Part shown: positions 10,501 through 17,933 of the stretch, piece by piece | How the letters are laid out: each line of letters begins with the position of its first letter | Position numbering within the stretch: the stretch's first letter is position 1 | Assembly: GCA_003559985.1 (NCBI GenBank) | Contig: PWJP01000103.1 | Span: forward strand, 1-19,115 | Origin: Saprospirales bacterium | GTDB taxonomy: Bacteria; Bacteroidota; Bacteroidia; Chitinophagales; Saprospiraceae | Direction of reading: 5' to 3' | Length of the DNA stretch: 19,115 nt | Translations under genes and position numbers: made by a program | The notes under the pieces: model-generated | What the model saw: the letters and a program-made list of their open reading frames with translations, nothing else | Told to the model about the DNA's origin: nothing | Database searches by the model: none

Positions 10501-12746
10501 CCGGTGGACCAATTACTAATACCCCCGCCTGTTGCAGTTGCACTGTTTCCTGATATCTTGCAGTTGATCAATGTTACATCCCCAGCGATCCGAATACCAC
10601 CGCCTACATTGGCATTATTATCCGTGAACATGGAGTTAGCAACCAATCCCTCCGGGGATAGTATATGAAGACCACCGCCATCACTCCCGGCTTGATTTCC
10701 TGAGAATGTGCTTCCATCTACTATTAAAAAGTTATTGGCTATGTTTCTGTGATAGATTCCACCGCCATCATTTCCTGCTGCATTGGCGATAAAAGAAGAA
10801 TTTAAAACTTCAGAAGTAGCAATAGATAGTGCCCCACCATTGCGACCGGAGGTGTTTTCGGAAAAAGTCGAATTGGTCACGATTAATCCGGAACCGTAAA
10901 TTGCGCCACCGTCAGAAGTACCACTCACGACTGAATTTCCAATAAATTGACATTCATCATATATGGAACTTTGGGGGCTGATAAAATATTCAATGGCACC
11001 CCCTGATCTGGAGGTCCCGATCGCTGTATTGCCCGAGTAGAGATTATTGATGCTAATGTTTTGATATAAGCCTGAGCTACCTGTGTGAAATATAGCTCCT
11101 GCCCTGTCGGCAGAGTTATCTGTAAATTCTGAATCTGTAATTTGCCTGACCTGAGCTCCGGTTCCCTGAAAATAGAGGGCTCCACCTGAAAAGGCACTAT
11201 TGCCTGAGAAAACAGTATTCTGAATGATTATAGTATCACCTGCCGCCCGGTGGATGATTGCTCCACCCGAACTAGAGGCTGAACAGTTGGAAAAGGATGA
11301 ACCAATAATGGTTAACCTTGCCTGTGAATTTTGGTCTAAGGAGCCGCCACTCCCAGTTGTGGAATCTGCTGTAAAGGTAGAATTCAGTATAGTCAGTGGT
11401 GATTGATTAAAAATACTTCCGCCATTACCAAATCCACCTGCAAAATTAGACTCAAAAATACAATCCTCTATCAACCACTCATTGCTACCTTGTTTGAAAA
11501 TAGCCCCTCCACCAAAGCTGCCGGTTGTCGAGTTTTCCACAAAACTGGTACCTGTAATCTGGACAACAGGGACATTGGAAGAAATAAATAATCCACCACC
11601 ACCAGCCGTACCCCCCGGCACATAATTACTGTTGAATTCAGAATTACTCAATTCAAGGGAAGCATTTGCACCATCTACACGTAGGGCGCCACCTGCTCCT
11701 CGTGACCCGTTATCGTGAAATTCCGAATTGACAATTTCTGTAACTGTTCCGGTAACATAAACAGCCCCTCCTGATTCACCGTTAGCGGTAAGATTGTTTC
11801 TATTATCAGCAAATGTAGAGCCCATTATTGACAATGTATCTCCCTGAGCATAAATAGCCCCACCAAGTTGATTGCCAAAATTATCTAAAAAATTGCAGCC
11901 AACAATTGTAAGCTTAGATTGCAAACTTAAAATTGCCCCTCCCCATCTTGAACTCCTGTTGTTCTGGAAGCTGGAATTTAGAATGCTTACTTCACTTCCT
12001 TCAACCATGCGAATTCCGGACCCCCCGTTTGAACCACCGGTATTTGTCGAAACATTGTTGAGAAACTGCACATTTTCTAAATCCAGGTTGCTATTTGAAA
12101 ATAGTATCGCACCTCCATTGTATGACATATTTCCAATAATTTCAACATTTGAAATGGAAACCAGACCGCTGTTATTTAAGGCAAAAATAGCACCACCAGT
12201 TGATTGTATGTTAGCAGCAAAGGATGTTGTATTGGAATGTCCACCAGTAATAAAAAAACCATCTATAATAACATCCTCAAGTATCTCTTCTAATTGGATA
12301 ATGGTATAGGAGTTTGCTCCGGCTATCGAGTCACCATCGGGAGTTATTCCGTCGGCGTCCACAGGATCATTGTTATCAATATCCCCACTAAGCACGGTTG
12401 CATGTACCTCCCAGTCCCTGTCAGAAAATCCCGGATTTCCGGTCGTGGGAAAACCTCCATAAAGGCTGATGCCCCCCGAGATACTGAAACTTGCATCTCT
12501 GTCTGACACTACATCTGTTGGCTTATAGACCCCTGCAGCTACCCATATCTGGTCCCCGTCCTGCGCTACAGTCAGTGCATCCTGGAGGTCTGTAAAGGCA
12601 TTGGCCCAGTTGAATCCGTTATTGCTTCCTGAGGCACTTGCATTGACATGCCAGGTTGACTGTGATGCCAGAGAAGTAATCAACAGAAGGTTAAGAAGTA
12701 CAATGGTTGAAATTTCTTTGATCCTGGGAGTGGAAAAAGTACGCAT
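4542..12746 (-). CDS. Giant T9SS-secreted beta-helix/HYR surface protein
   Basis: This 2734-residue product starts with a signal peptide (residues 1-28; hydrophobic IVLLNLLLITSLAS). Module 1 (about 30-918) and module 2 (about 919-1500) share a layout. Each opens with W-N-A-L-D-A then WVAAGxYxP, DRDAxF, LYGGF and LSGDI, and continues with beta-helix turns carrying FxxN...GG[AG][ILV] motifs (about 23 and 12). Each closes with CSPAxxAG, DLxGNxR and GAYEFQ, as in choice-of-anchor Q proteins. Ten HYR/Ig-like domains follow, with leading Cys at about 1511, 1600, 1684, 1769, 1855, 1940, 2024, 2110, 2194 and 2273, a period of 79-89 (mostly 84-86). A carboxypeptidase-regulatory-like fold (about 2349-2410), a dockerin-like segment with DANGDGVTSTFDL (near 2440) and a T9SS type A tail (YPNPF near 2660 to the end) complete it. 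The GG/FxxN turns recall chlamydial Pmp adhesins, so adhesion or matrix binding is inferred. It is transcribed away from the two-component genes. Confidence 0.95.
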   Translation of the reverse strand: MRTFSTPRIKEISTIVLLNLLLITSLASQSTWHVNASASGSNNGFNWANAFTDLQDALTVAQDGDQIWVAAGVYKPTDVVSDRDASFSISGGISLYGGFPTTGNPGFSDRDWEVHATVLSGDIDNNDPVDADGITPDGDSIAGANSYTIIQLEEILEDVIIDGFFITGGHSNTTSFAANIQSTGGAIFALNNSGLVSISNVEIIGNMSYNGGAILFSNSNLDLENVQFLNNVSTNTGGSNGGSGIRMVEGSEVSILNSSFQNNRSSRWGGAILSLQSKLTIVGCNFLDNFGNQLGGAIYAQGDTLSIMGSTFADNRNNLTANGESGGAVYVTGTVTEIVNSEFHDNGSRGAGGALRVDGANASLELSNSEFNSNYVPGGTAGGGGLFISSNVPVVQITGTSFVENSTTGSFGGGAIFKQGSNEWLIEDCIFESNFAGGFGNGGSIFNQSPLTILNSTFTADSTTGSGGSLDQNSQARLTIIGSSFSNCSASSSGGAIIHRAAGDTIIIQNTVFSGNSAFSGGALYFQGTGAQVRQITDSEFTDNSADRAGAIFHTGSSGLYQNISINNLYSGNTAIGTSRSGGAIEYFISPQSSIYDECQFIGNSVVSGTSDGGAIYGSGLIVTNSTFSENTSGRNGGALSIATSEVLNSSFIANAAGNDGGGIYHRNIANNFLIVDGSTFSGNQAGSDGGGLHILSPEGLVANSMFTDNNANVGGGIRIAGDVTLINCKISGNSATATGGGISNWSTGTVLISGCEITGNSAGINGGGYSDDWGVGNTDVSFINTTLASNTAGGDGGAIFNRSDIAKMTNSIVWGNNSGIFNSGGTASIAVDHSIVEGGITPCDNCPGGDGDIDPLFVEQISHSFAPADSGNYELRFCSPAINAGDPDTSGLNLPELDLLGNNRIKGDTIDMGAYEFQGDSILFVASNDSISGNGANWAGAYLSLQDAIEDACSCEDVRGIWVAAGTYYPDEGRNVNPGDRDATFQLCNGVELYGGFNGTETDLNQRNWEANESILSGDINQSGSLDGNSYTVVTGSNTDSTAVLDGFFIVMGNADGTGVFPNPNRRGAGMYIMDGSPMVRNSSFLENAAVWGGAMYILNSTFEGNNLIIQNNSVTSQGGGIFSEGSDLKLADFLFENNSAPNSGGGIYFNNGEMVLTNGAFIDNSTLLTGSSGGGGLFVNNSAGDVVLDDIEFIGNSSRFGGGAFFLNSEISISGSQFMNNSASWGGGFDADNTSSANVTDCTFESNSAAFGGGIRFRNSQNVVLENCLFEGNIAEFRPSTIDPGSGGGLFVVLDSEVEVINSIFVDNTAVFAGGGLTYSENSNGKINNCLIYSNHSDSLAGGFGLLQSTATILNSTIANNSALIAGGLGLATTSGATDVEVINSIVYANTASIQFENVGSEGGDISFEFSIVEGSGGSNDWDSDFGVDLGGNIGIDPQFSDPSSGNFQLTECSPALDAGTSDTTGLGLPAMDLEGNPRFFDALGDGIARVDIGAYEFQSQGTLLEVECTAALQVYLDEQGNGALDISDPDATLTISIVSSCSGGVGFTGDSLNFDCNDAGQMLSVSITATDSVSLRQDSCLLTVEVLDSIPPLTVFCPASIDTTITEEGVTEADLIIDPAEFADACGIASIENNINSNGADASDIYGQGITQVVITATDSSGNETQCVFTVTVSSLLAISCPEDEVIATDMGACSAVVSLGEATAFSPFQPVTITNDYNSGGPDASDTYPQGVTVVTFTAVDNNGDTVSCATLVTVNDMEPPSITCPQDLTLVIPEGTGPADVTLALATAMDNCATNPEISNDHNSGGADASGMYPVGTTVVTFEAEDDFGNTNSCTTSVTVEEADALTINCPTNATVDTDPGECSAVVTLALATAFSGFPPVTIENDFNDGGADASGVYDEGITTVVFTASDGNGDMVSCTTVVTVNDIEAPTLNCPSAVSANTAASSCNAFVSLVVTASDNCGIVEASNSFNTGGLNASGTYGLGETEVVFTVSDAGGLSSSCTVVVSVTDNVAPQITCPADVSVMVDPGESSVFIGNLVATATDNCTPDPEISNNQNSEGDDASGDYPVGISMVIFTAEDDFGNASNCTTNVEVIDVLPLVLNCPDDVEISVEEGLCGRNLSLMAGLEGGIEPVVVTNTKTSNGLDASAFYDVGTEAVEFTATADDGETANCSVIVTIVDDESPELACNDLMIELANAPVSIEVEDIVTSAEDNCGIESLLLSQSEFGCDDLGTHTVLVTATDEAGNEATCTAMVTVEDNTPPTAVCGEIDLVFTTVLESATPDINDLDGGSSDACGIMGLSADIPELSCADAGPVEIQLTVEDPNGNTSVCTAVVNVVCAAMEFEISGEIYHEDGSMVGGVKVDLLGFENANFETASDGEYEFTVFGGTNAVIIPSKGTMPTENVTTLDLLMIQRHILAKELLDSPYKIIASDANGDGVTSTFDLILFQTLIVGLIPELPMPSWVFVKSSYEFQDPTHPLGESFPTVRAIQGVMTDYNDQDFIGVKLGYVKYSINGGSRVMRGKPMEMLLVQSGPDVLIKTTEAIDLSGMSLSLERGASDRISESLLSEQGLSNWHIDETGTLRYIWTTGGILNAGKGEVLFRMENVQVSDIVQKENDRLPSEVVTGDKVVRPVHFVEWEQPEDGLSLEVYPNPFHQMTRIFVNGLGEETGLLEVYDVSGNLLIQRSVENGEVVRLNQLFGDMPAGVLIVRLSSSNEVKLKKVVGFK
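5926..8260 (-). repeat. Array of tandem HYR-domain coding repeats
   Basis: Within the giant gene, at least nine in-frame repeats of about 255 bases encode HYR/Ig-like domains. The core motif is CP at the start, N.GG.DASG.Y..G in the middle and V.FTA.D..G...SC at the end. Two types are visible. Domains 3, 5 and 8 lack the DNC motif and share an AFS.F.PVTI-like strand (weaker in 8). Domains 4, 6, 7 and 9 carry DNC, and 2 and 10 have DAC in its place. Similarity between 3 and 5 and between 4 and 7 suggests block duplication. Confidence 0.85.
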
Positions 12747-13225
12747 AACTTAAATATTTTATAGTTAAATCATTAAAATTCAGCGCCATGAATCAAACAA
12801 CACTATTCATTGGTGCTATGCTACAAAAATGTACCATAAATTTTTCCTGTTTTTATCCGAAGGGATAAATAAATGCTACCCAAAAGGATAGTTTTTTGAA
12901 AATATTAGGAAAAATAGATATGGGATAGCGAGCTGATTTTCAATGGATTCTCAAATGAGGATAAAGGCGGAGTGCCTTAATGTTTTTTGACAGCCTGGAG
13001 GAAGTAGCCCCTTCGACCATCGTCTGGTTCGGCTTCGCTCGCCAGAGAGCAGCGTGAAATTGTGAAAATTGAAAATACATGGATGCTACCTTGTTGATTA
13101 AATCCAGGAGATTGCTCCAGTATCAAGTCAAGTAATCTGCCGTTCAAATTCGTTGGGAATCATCCTTTTTACTCGTTGGATAAGCCCCAGGTAGCAAAGG
13201 CTACGCTGCTTTTTTCACCTGAAAA

Positions 13226-13252
13226 ATCTCGTCCAGTCATTCGTGACGAGAT
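13226..13252. promoter_or_regulatory. Inverted repeat, candidate regulator-binding site or UTR hairpin
   Basis: ATCTCGTC (13226-13233) and GACGAGAT (13245-13252) are perfect 8-base arms separated by 11 bases. The site lies about 110 bases upstream of the putative kinase promoter. The centre-to-centre spacing of 19 bases, about two helical turns, would suit a dimeric regulator such as a LuxR-type protein. No T run follows, so it is unlikely to be a terminator. The assignment is speculative. Confidence 0.3.
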
Positions 13253-13364
13253 GAGTCTGCCGACTAGAGCGAATTAGTATGTTTGACTTGACACTAGTTT
13301 CTTATCTTTAGACCGGAAAAATCGCAATCAACATGATTCATGGCTGTTTCACTGATATTTTAAC

Positions 13365-13372
13365 TATTTTTG
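13365..13372 (+). promoter_or_regulatory. Bacteroidota-type -7 box before sensor kinase
   Basis: TATTTTTG matches TAnnTTTG exactly, 49 bases before the ATG at 13422. The -33 region upstream shows no TTG at the ideal distance, only GCTGTTTC, so the promoter is probable but not certain. Confidence 0.45.
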
Positions 13373-13421
13373 GTGATCGTAAAATTTTTCCGAACCGGAT
13401 TGATTAGTCAATTCTACGGAA

Positions 13422-16400
13422 ATGCGTATAAAGATGATGAAGAAAGCTGATGCACTCATAAAGGCCATTTTTGACCATTTGGATAGATCGCCACTACCCA
13501 AAATATTGGTTTTTTTCACTCTTCTTTCTTTTGCCTCACTACCCTTTACAATAAAATCTTATACTCAAATAGCTGATTATAATTCAGTTAAAGAGGAAAT
13601 AATCTACAGCAACCTGTATTTTAAGCATTTTCGTACAACGGACGGATTATCCGATAATTCTGTAAACTGCGTGCTTGAAGACGGTGATGGATTCATTTGG
13701 GTAGGGACTTCACAGGGTCTCAACCGGTTTGATGGTTATGATTGGATACATTTTTTTAAAGATGATGCAATGCATACAGTTTGCGGAAATGACATCAGGG
13801 TGCTAACTCCTTCACAAGATGGTGGATTCTGGGTTGGAACTGCCGATGGCGGACTCTGCAAATATTGCATTCGGGATAGAAAGTTCATTCAGTACAATTT
13901 TAAAGGTTTGGAAAACCCGGAATCAAAAGAGATTTTGGCTGTATCAGCTCATCCGGAATGGGGCACCTTTGTCAGCATTTATGAACATGGTATCTTTAGT
14001 CTGAATAACTCAAATAGTACATTTGAGCCTGATGAATTTATTGATAATCATCTTCAACAGAGGTATTATTCACTGCTGGCTACAGATACCGGAATGTATG
14101 CAGCCCCTCTTGGTTTTGGGCTTTTGGCGAATTTTGGTAAAAACCTGGAATGCTATAATCTATTTGATGGTGAAACTGCACCTTATCCCGGTCACACACT
14201 CAGTTGTTTATCACCCGGAGAAGAAAATGAAATATGGGCGGGAGCCTGGGACAATGGGCTTTATAAATTTTGCGAAGTGACGAAAGATTTCAGTCTTGCT
14301 GCTACACTTGACCATCAAATATTGAGTCACAATAAGGATGAAATTACAGCTATCGCCTCAACCGGAAATATTCTTTGGTTGGGCACCAAGCGCAGTGGTC
14401 TTTTCCATTATCATATTGAAACCAATAGTTTTAGCAATTATCAGCATGAATTCTTAAATAAAAACAGCATTTCCTCTAATTCCATTAACCACCTTTATAA
14501 AGATAGCAATGCAAACATATGGGTGAGTACCGAACAGGGACTTAATTTGTTTCATCCCGATTTCAACAAATTCAATACCCACTATCTTTCGGGCAATATC
14601 CGAACGACTGAATTTAGCCGGGCAGTCAAAAGCATTAGCACAGGGATGGAAATGGTATTTGTGGCAACGAGAGACAAAGTTTTCCGGTGCTCACCTAAAA
14701 ATTGGGAATGCAGTACTTTACCGCTTTCCCCCGGCTCGGGTGAGTTTATATACTCTATTTTGGTTTCATCCTCCGGAGAGTTGATAATCGGAACTAATAA
14801 AACGGCCTACCATAGCAGATTCCCCTATCAAAAAATGCAACCCTTTAAAGCCGTTTACAACAAGATTAATCCTGTAACTCAAACAAGGGTCAATTTCGAT
14901 TTCTTTGATATCTTTTCGAGCAGGATCACTGCTATTCGAGAGTTGAGCATAGCCGGTGAGAATACACTGGTATTCTATGCCATTGGCCATGGTGTTAGTG
15001 TCATTAACTCTCAGACCGGATCGGGTTTATTCAGCTACCCAAGATTGGAAAACTATGCAATAGGTCTTTTTAACGATGTATTTGCAGACTCGAAAAACCG
15101 GCTTTGGTTGTTAAACGGAAAAACGGGTATCTGGGGGGATTTTCAATTGTTGGATACCAACATAACATTTGTGCATAAGGCATTCCAGAACATTGCAGAA
15201 TGTGAGGGTACTTGTTTTTTGACCATTGGTCAGGCACCCCTGTTAAATTTCCAATCGGCATATGAATTGCCTCACGGAACAACCAATGTCATAAAAATGA
15301 CCGAAGTCGCTGATGGAGAGTTCTATGCTATTGTAGCAGGTAAAGGCCTCACCATTTTCAGGCCTGATTCGATAAGCCCTTTTGAAGTTATCCCATCCCC
15401 AAATCAAAATTTCCGGGACTTGATTGTTGATCGATTAGGGCGGGTGTGGCTTTCAGGACCCAATGGTCTTAGCATTTATGATCCGGCTGACCAATCCTGG
15501 CATCAAATTGACAAGTCAAACGGTCTGCCTGAAAAAGGATTGGCAGGCCAACTTTACCTACTTGATGATGGCACTGTTCTAGTGGGAAGCTATGGTTCTG
15601 TCGTTCACTTTGACCCCAATGATTTCGACTTTGTAGAAGAACCACCCAGAGTAGCCCTCACCCACTTTCAAATTTTTGGAGAAAATGCCGATCATTTGCT
15701 TTCCGGCAATCCCTCCATAAGTCTAACCTATGCCGAAGACTTTTTTACCTTCAATTTTACATCTTTCAATTATCACTCATCGCCCAATCGCAGTTACTAT
15801 TACAAACTGGAAGGCTTTCACAATGAATGGGTTAATGCGGGCCACAATCGATCTGCGACCTTTACCAATTTGCGTGGTGGAGACTACATCTTTAAGATCA
15901 AAGCAGTAGATGCAATCGGTCAGGAATCCGCGGTACAAAGTGTCCATCTTTCAATTATTCCACCATTCTATTTAAGAAATTGGTTTTTTGTCCTGACAGG
16001 CTTGTTATTTTTTGCCATGGGATGGTTGTTTTACGCAGTACGGATTAACAACATCAACAAGCTTCAAAGAATGCGTCTCGCCACTGAAATTGAAGCCAAG
16101 GAACAAGAGCGACAAAGGTTGGCTCGAGACCTGCACGACGAATTGGGTACAAGGCTTTCTGCCCTTAAACTGTATCTGGGTAGTATAGAAAAATACCTTC
16201 TTCCAAAGCCCGAAGCTGAAGAAATAAAAAGACAGGCAGGTGAATTATTGGATGATTCTGTCAGGGATTTACGGAATATGCTATTGAACCTCAGTCCCCA
16301 GACTGTCCAACGTTATGGGTATTTCAGTGCTTTGGAAGACCTGGCGGCAAAAATTAACGCCACCGGTCAAATCAAGGTTTTACTCAACCGAAATGGAAGG

Positions 16401-16703
16401 AAAGGGCGTTTGGCAGGATCAACTGAGCTGGGAGTTTACAGAATTGTACAAGAGCTGATCAACAACAGCCTTAAACACTCCGGTTGCCTCACCATCGATA
16501 TCAATGTAATTCAAAAGCCCAATCGCCTGACTATATTTTTTGAAGACGATGGAAAAGGGATGGACATGTTGATAAGCAAGTCTGGCTTTGGTCTCAGAAA
16601 CATTGAAAACAGGTTGTCACTGATCAAGGGGTCAGTAGAATGGGATAGTTCACCCGGTGAAGGTCTTAGAGCAATAATCACCATTAACCTTGAAGAAGCA
16701 TGA
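13422..16703 (+). CDS. Propeller-type hybrid-less sensor histidine kinase (reg_prop, Y_Y_Y, HisKA_3)
   Basis: The 1093-residue product starts with a membrane or signal segment at about residues 27-46 (PKILVFFTLLSFASLPFTI). A large periplasmic part follows with about ten reg_prop-like blades, such as DGLSDNSVNCVLEDGDGFIW at about 75 and NSINHLYKDSNANIWVSTEQ at about 355. Some middle blades are degenerate. A Y_Y_Y domain spans about 766-846 (SYYYKLEGFHNEWVNAG) and a transmembrane helix about 854-874. The kinase core has the HisKA_3 H-box LARDLHDELGTRLSALKL with phospho-acceptor His905, an N box (QELINNSLKHSG, about 1010-1021) and ATP-binding glycines in DDGKGMD and GFGLRNIENRL (about 1042-1065). 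There is no fused receiver or AraC domain, unlike the hybrid systems that control polysaccharide loci. Its stop overlaps the regulator's start by four bases (ATGA), so they are translationally coupled partners. The start could be the Met at 13434 or 13437 instead. Confidence 0.95.
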   Translation: MRIKMMKKADALIKAIFDHLDRSPLPKILVFFTLLSFASLPFTIKSYTQIADYNSVKEEIIYSNLYFKHFRTTDGLSDNSVNCVLEDGDGFIWVGTSQGLNRFDGYDWIHFFKDDAMHTVCGNDIRVLTPSQDGGFWVGTADGGLCKYCIRDRKFIQYNFKGLENPESKEILAVSAHPEWGTFVSIYEHGIFSLNNSNSTFEPDEFIDNHLQQRYYSLLATDTGMYAAPLGFGLLANFGKNLECYNLFDGETAPYPGHTLSCLSPGEENEIWAGAWDNGLYKFCEVTKDFSLAATLDHQILSHNKDEITAIASTGNILWLGTKRSGLFHYHIETNSFSNYQHEFLNKNSISSNSINHLYKDSNANIWVSTEQGLNLFHPDFNKFNTHYLSGNIRTTEFSRAVKSISTGMEMVFVATRDKVFRCSPKNWECSTLPLSPGSGEFIYSILVSSSGELIIGTNKTAYHSRFPYQKMQPFKAVYNKINPVTQTRVNFDFFDIFSSRITAIRELSIAGENTLVFYAIGHGVSVINSQTGSGLFSYPRLENYAIGLFNDVFADSKNRLWLLNGKTGIWGDFQLLDTNITFVHKAFQNIAECEGTCFLTIGQAPLLNFQSAYELPHGTTNVIKMTEVADGEFYAIVAGKGLTIFRPDSISPFEVIPSPNQNFRDLIVDRLGRVWLSGPNGLSIYDPADQSWHQIDKSNGLPEKGLAGQLYLLDDGTVLVGSYGSVVHFDPNDFDFVEEPPRVALTHFQIFGENADHLLSGNPSISLTYAEDFFTFNFTSFNYHSSPNRSYYYKLEGFHNEWVNAGHNRSATFTNLRGGDYIFKIKAVDAIGQESAVQSVHLSIIPPFYLRNWFFVLTGLLFFAMGWLFYAVRINNINKLQRMRLATEIEAKEQERQRLARDLHDELGTRLSALKLYLGSIEKYLLPKPEAEEIKRQAGELLDDSVRDLRNMLLNLSPQTVQRYGYFSALEDLAAKINATGQIKVLLNRNGRKGRLAGSTELGVYRIVQELINNSLKHSGCLTIDINVIQKPNRLTIFFEDDGKGMDMLISKSGFGLRNIENRLSLIKGSVEWDSSPGEGLRAIITINLEEA

Positions 16704-17332
16704 TAAAGGTACTCATTTGCGATGATCACAGGATTGTATCCTCAGGTATTAAGTCCCTGATGCGCTTTAGAAAGGATATCACGATTGTAGGAGAGGCGAT
16801 CGACAAGGAGGAACTTTTCGAATTGCTGCGAGAAATAGAAGTGGATGTAATTCTCATGGATTTAGTTTTGGGCGAGGAAAGCGGAATAGAAATGACTAAA
16901 ATCGTCAAAAAGCTTTTTCCCTCTATCAAAATAATTGCTCTCACTATGCAGAATGACTACACCTCTATCAAGGAAATGAGTGAAGCCGGCGCCATGGGTT
17001 ATTTACTGAAAAACAGCTCAATAGAAAAACTCTGCGAAGCAATCACCTCTGTTTACAGCAACAAACCATTTCACAGCCGGGAAGTCACCCAAATTCTGCT
17101 CAATCAAATGCATGAAAACGCTAAGCCCGTAAACACCATCGAGTTGACACAGCGCGAGCGAATGATCCTTCAATTGCTCAGCGACGGACTGACTACCCGT
17201 GAAATCGCCAAAAAAGTTTTCCTAAGTGAAGCCACCGTAAAATGGTACAGAAAAAAGCTATTGACCCGCTTCGACCAACCCAATGTCGCAGCCCTGGTTA
17301 AATTTGCCCTGGTCAATGAACTAATTCCTTAG
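16700..17332 (+). CDS. NarL/FixJ-family response regulator (REC + LuxR-type HTH)
   Basis: This 210-residue protein has a receiver domain at about 1-118. The acidic pair is D8-D9, the phospho-acceptor is D54 (DVILMDLVLGEESG), and the switch residues are T82 (ALT) and K104 (LLKN). A LuxR-type helix-turn-helix occupies about 147-206 (ELTQRERMILQLLSDGLTTR, then EIAKKVFLSEATVKWYRKKL). All catalytic residues are present. It should be phosphorylated by the kinase encoded just upstream and bind DNA as a dimer. The four-base overlap with the kinase gene supports that pairing. Targets cannot be read from the sequence; autoregulation and control of the divergent giant surface-protein gene are natural hypotheses. 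No clear terminator follows. Confidence 0.95.
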   Translation: MIKVLICDDHRIVSSGIKSLMRFRKDITIVGEAIDKEELFELLREIEVDVILMDLVLGEESGIEMTKIVKKLFPSIKIIALTMQNDYTSIKEMSEAGAMGYLLKNSSIEKLCEAITSVYSNKPFHSREVTQILLNQMHENAKPVNTIELTQRERMILQLLSDGLTTREIAKKVFLSEATVKWYRKKLLTRFDQPNVAALVKFALVNELIP

Positions 17333-17627
17333 ATCAAAGAGTACCAGGCTAATTGACAAATGAATTCCAGGTTAAGATAACTGGGGTAGGTTTAGTCCTG
17401 AATGAGAGTCGGGATAATTGAAGGTTGGAAATGTGTACTGTGGTGACATGAATACAATTGTGTAGTTATGGTAGGATAATAATTAGGCGTTCGACCCCAA
17501 TTCTGAGACCCGAAGGTGGTGGCATTAGAGCGCCATGGTTGGTTTTACGAGTAATCTCTATCCAAAAAATAGCATTGAAAATCAATTCTTTATGGATTGG
17601 GGAGTGGTGTTGTCGGAGTGTCCGCCA
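17333..17627. other. Non-coding spacer, nothing recognised
   Basis: This 295-base stretch lies between the response regulator stop and the decayed duplicate of the TPR-gene tail. I see no ORF with recognisable homology, no terminator with a T run and no repeat shared with the rest of the window. Open frames crossing it continue into the duplicate in the wrong frame. Confidence 0.4.
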
Positions 17628-17857
17628 GGCCATACCGAGGAATCTATTGAACTTATGTAACGAATTATTGACTATCTTCAATTCGAATTGCTGGACGAAC
17701 GATCAGCTGAAATGCTTCGTGTTATTGAAGATTTATTGGAGAAGGTGACGGAGAGGGAGGAGGAATTGCGGTGATGTTGGGGGTCGCCTTTACCCGGATT
17801 TCAGCGCATAGAGTTTTGCTTTGTAATTTTTTGCTTCTGAATAGTCGAGGTCTATTG
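17628..17857 (+). pseudogene. Decayed 3' fragment of a paralogue of the 2724-3968 membrane/TPR gene
   Basis: This block aligns with 3819-4045 at roughly 89% identity by eye and continues past the stop codon. In the parental frame it reads GHTEESIELM, then a stop (TAA, 17658-17660, where the parent has CAA for Gln), then RIIDYLQFELLDERSAEMLR and onward to a TGA at 17772-17774. In the first 43 codons I count six synonymous changes, two missense changes and the one nonsense change. This pattern means the copies diverged while both were under protein-coding selection, and the stop came later. The first 365 codons are absent here. It could be the displaced gene end left by an insertion into the 3' end of the 2724 gene, or the last remnant of a deleted paralogue. 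Confidence 0.85.
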
Positions 17858-17933
17858 CTGTGTTGAGGTCATAACATGAAAAAAGGGGTTACAACATTGT
17901 AGTCGTAATTCATTGAAAAGCAGTGATCTGAAA

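Larger units (their letters stand above)
12747..13421. other. Divergent intergenic region between giant protein and two-component genes
   Basis: This 675-base region has no credible ORF. It must hold the promoters of the giant surface-protein gene and of the sensor kinase. On the minus strand TACATTTT, about 80 bases before the giant gene, is a near match to the -7 consensus. An inverted repeat lies at 13226-13252 and a plus-strand -7 box at 13365-13372. A short GTAGC-AAAG-GCTAC hairpin near 13192 precedes a T run but is too weak to call a terminator. Confidence 0.4.

Noticed and set aside
12961..13066. Possible transposase remnant around GACAGCCTGGAGGAAG and GGCTTCGCTCG
   Set aside because: The short translated piece is interrupted by stops and matches no transposase motif I can recognise.
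4046..17627. Integrase, transposase or other mobility gene within the block flanked by direct repeats
   Set aside because: None was found: the block holds only the giant gene, the kinase, the regulator and non-coding spacers.
17458..17748. 96-codon plus-strand frame across the duplicated gene tail
   Set aside because: It reads the duplicated block in a different frame from the intact parent gene, so it is a chance frame over a pseudogene.
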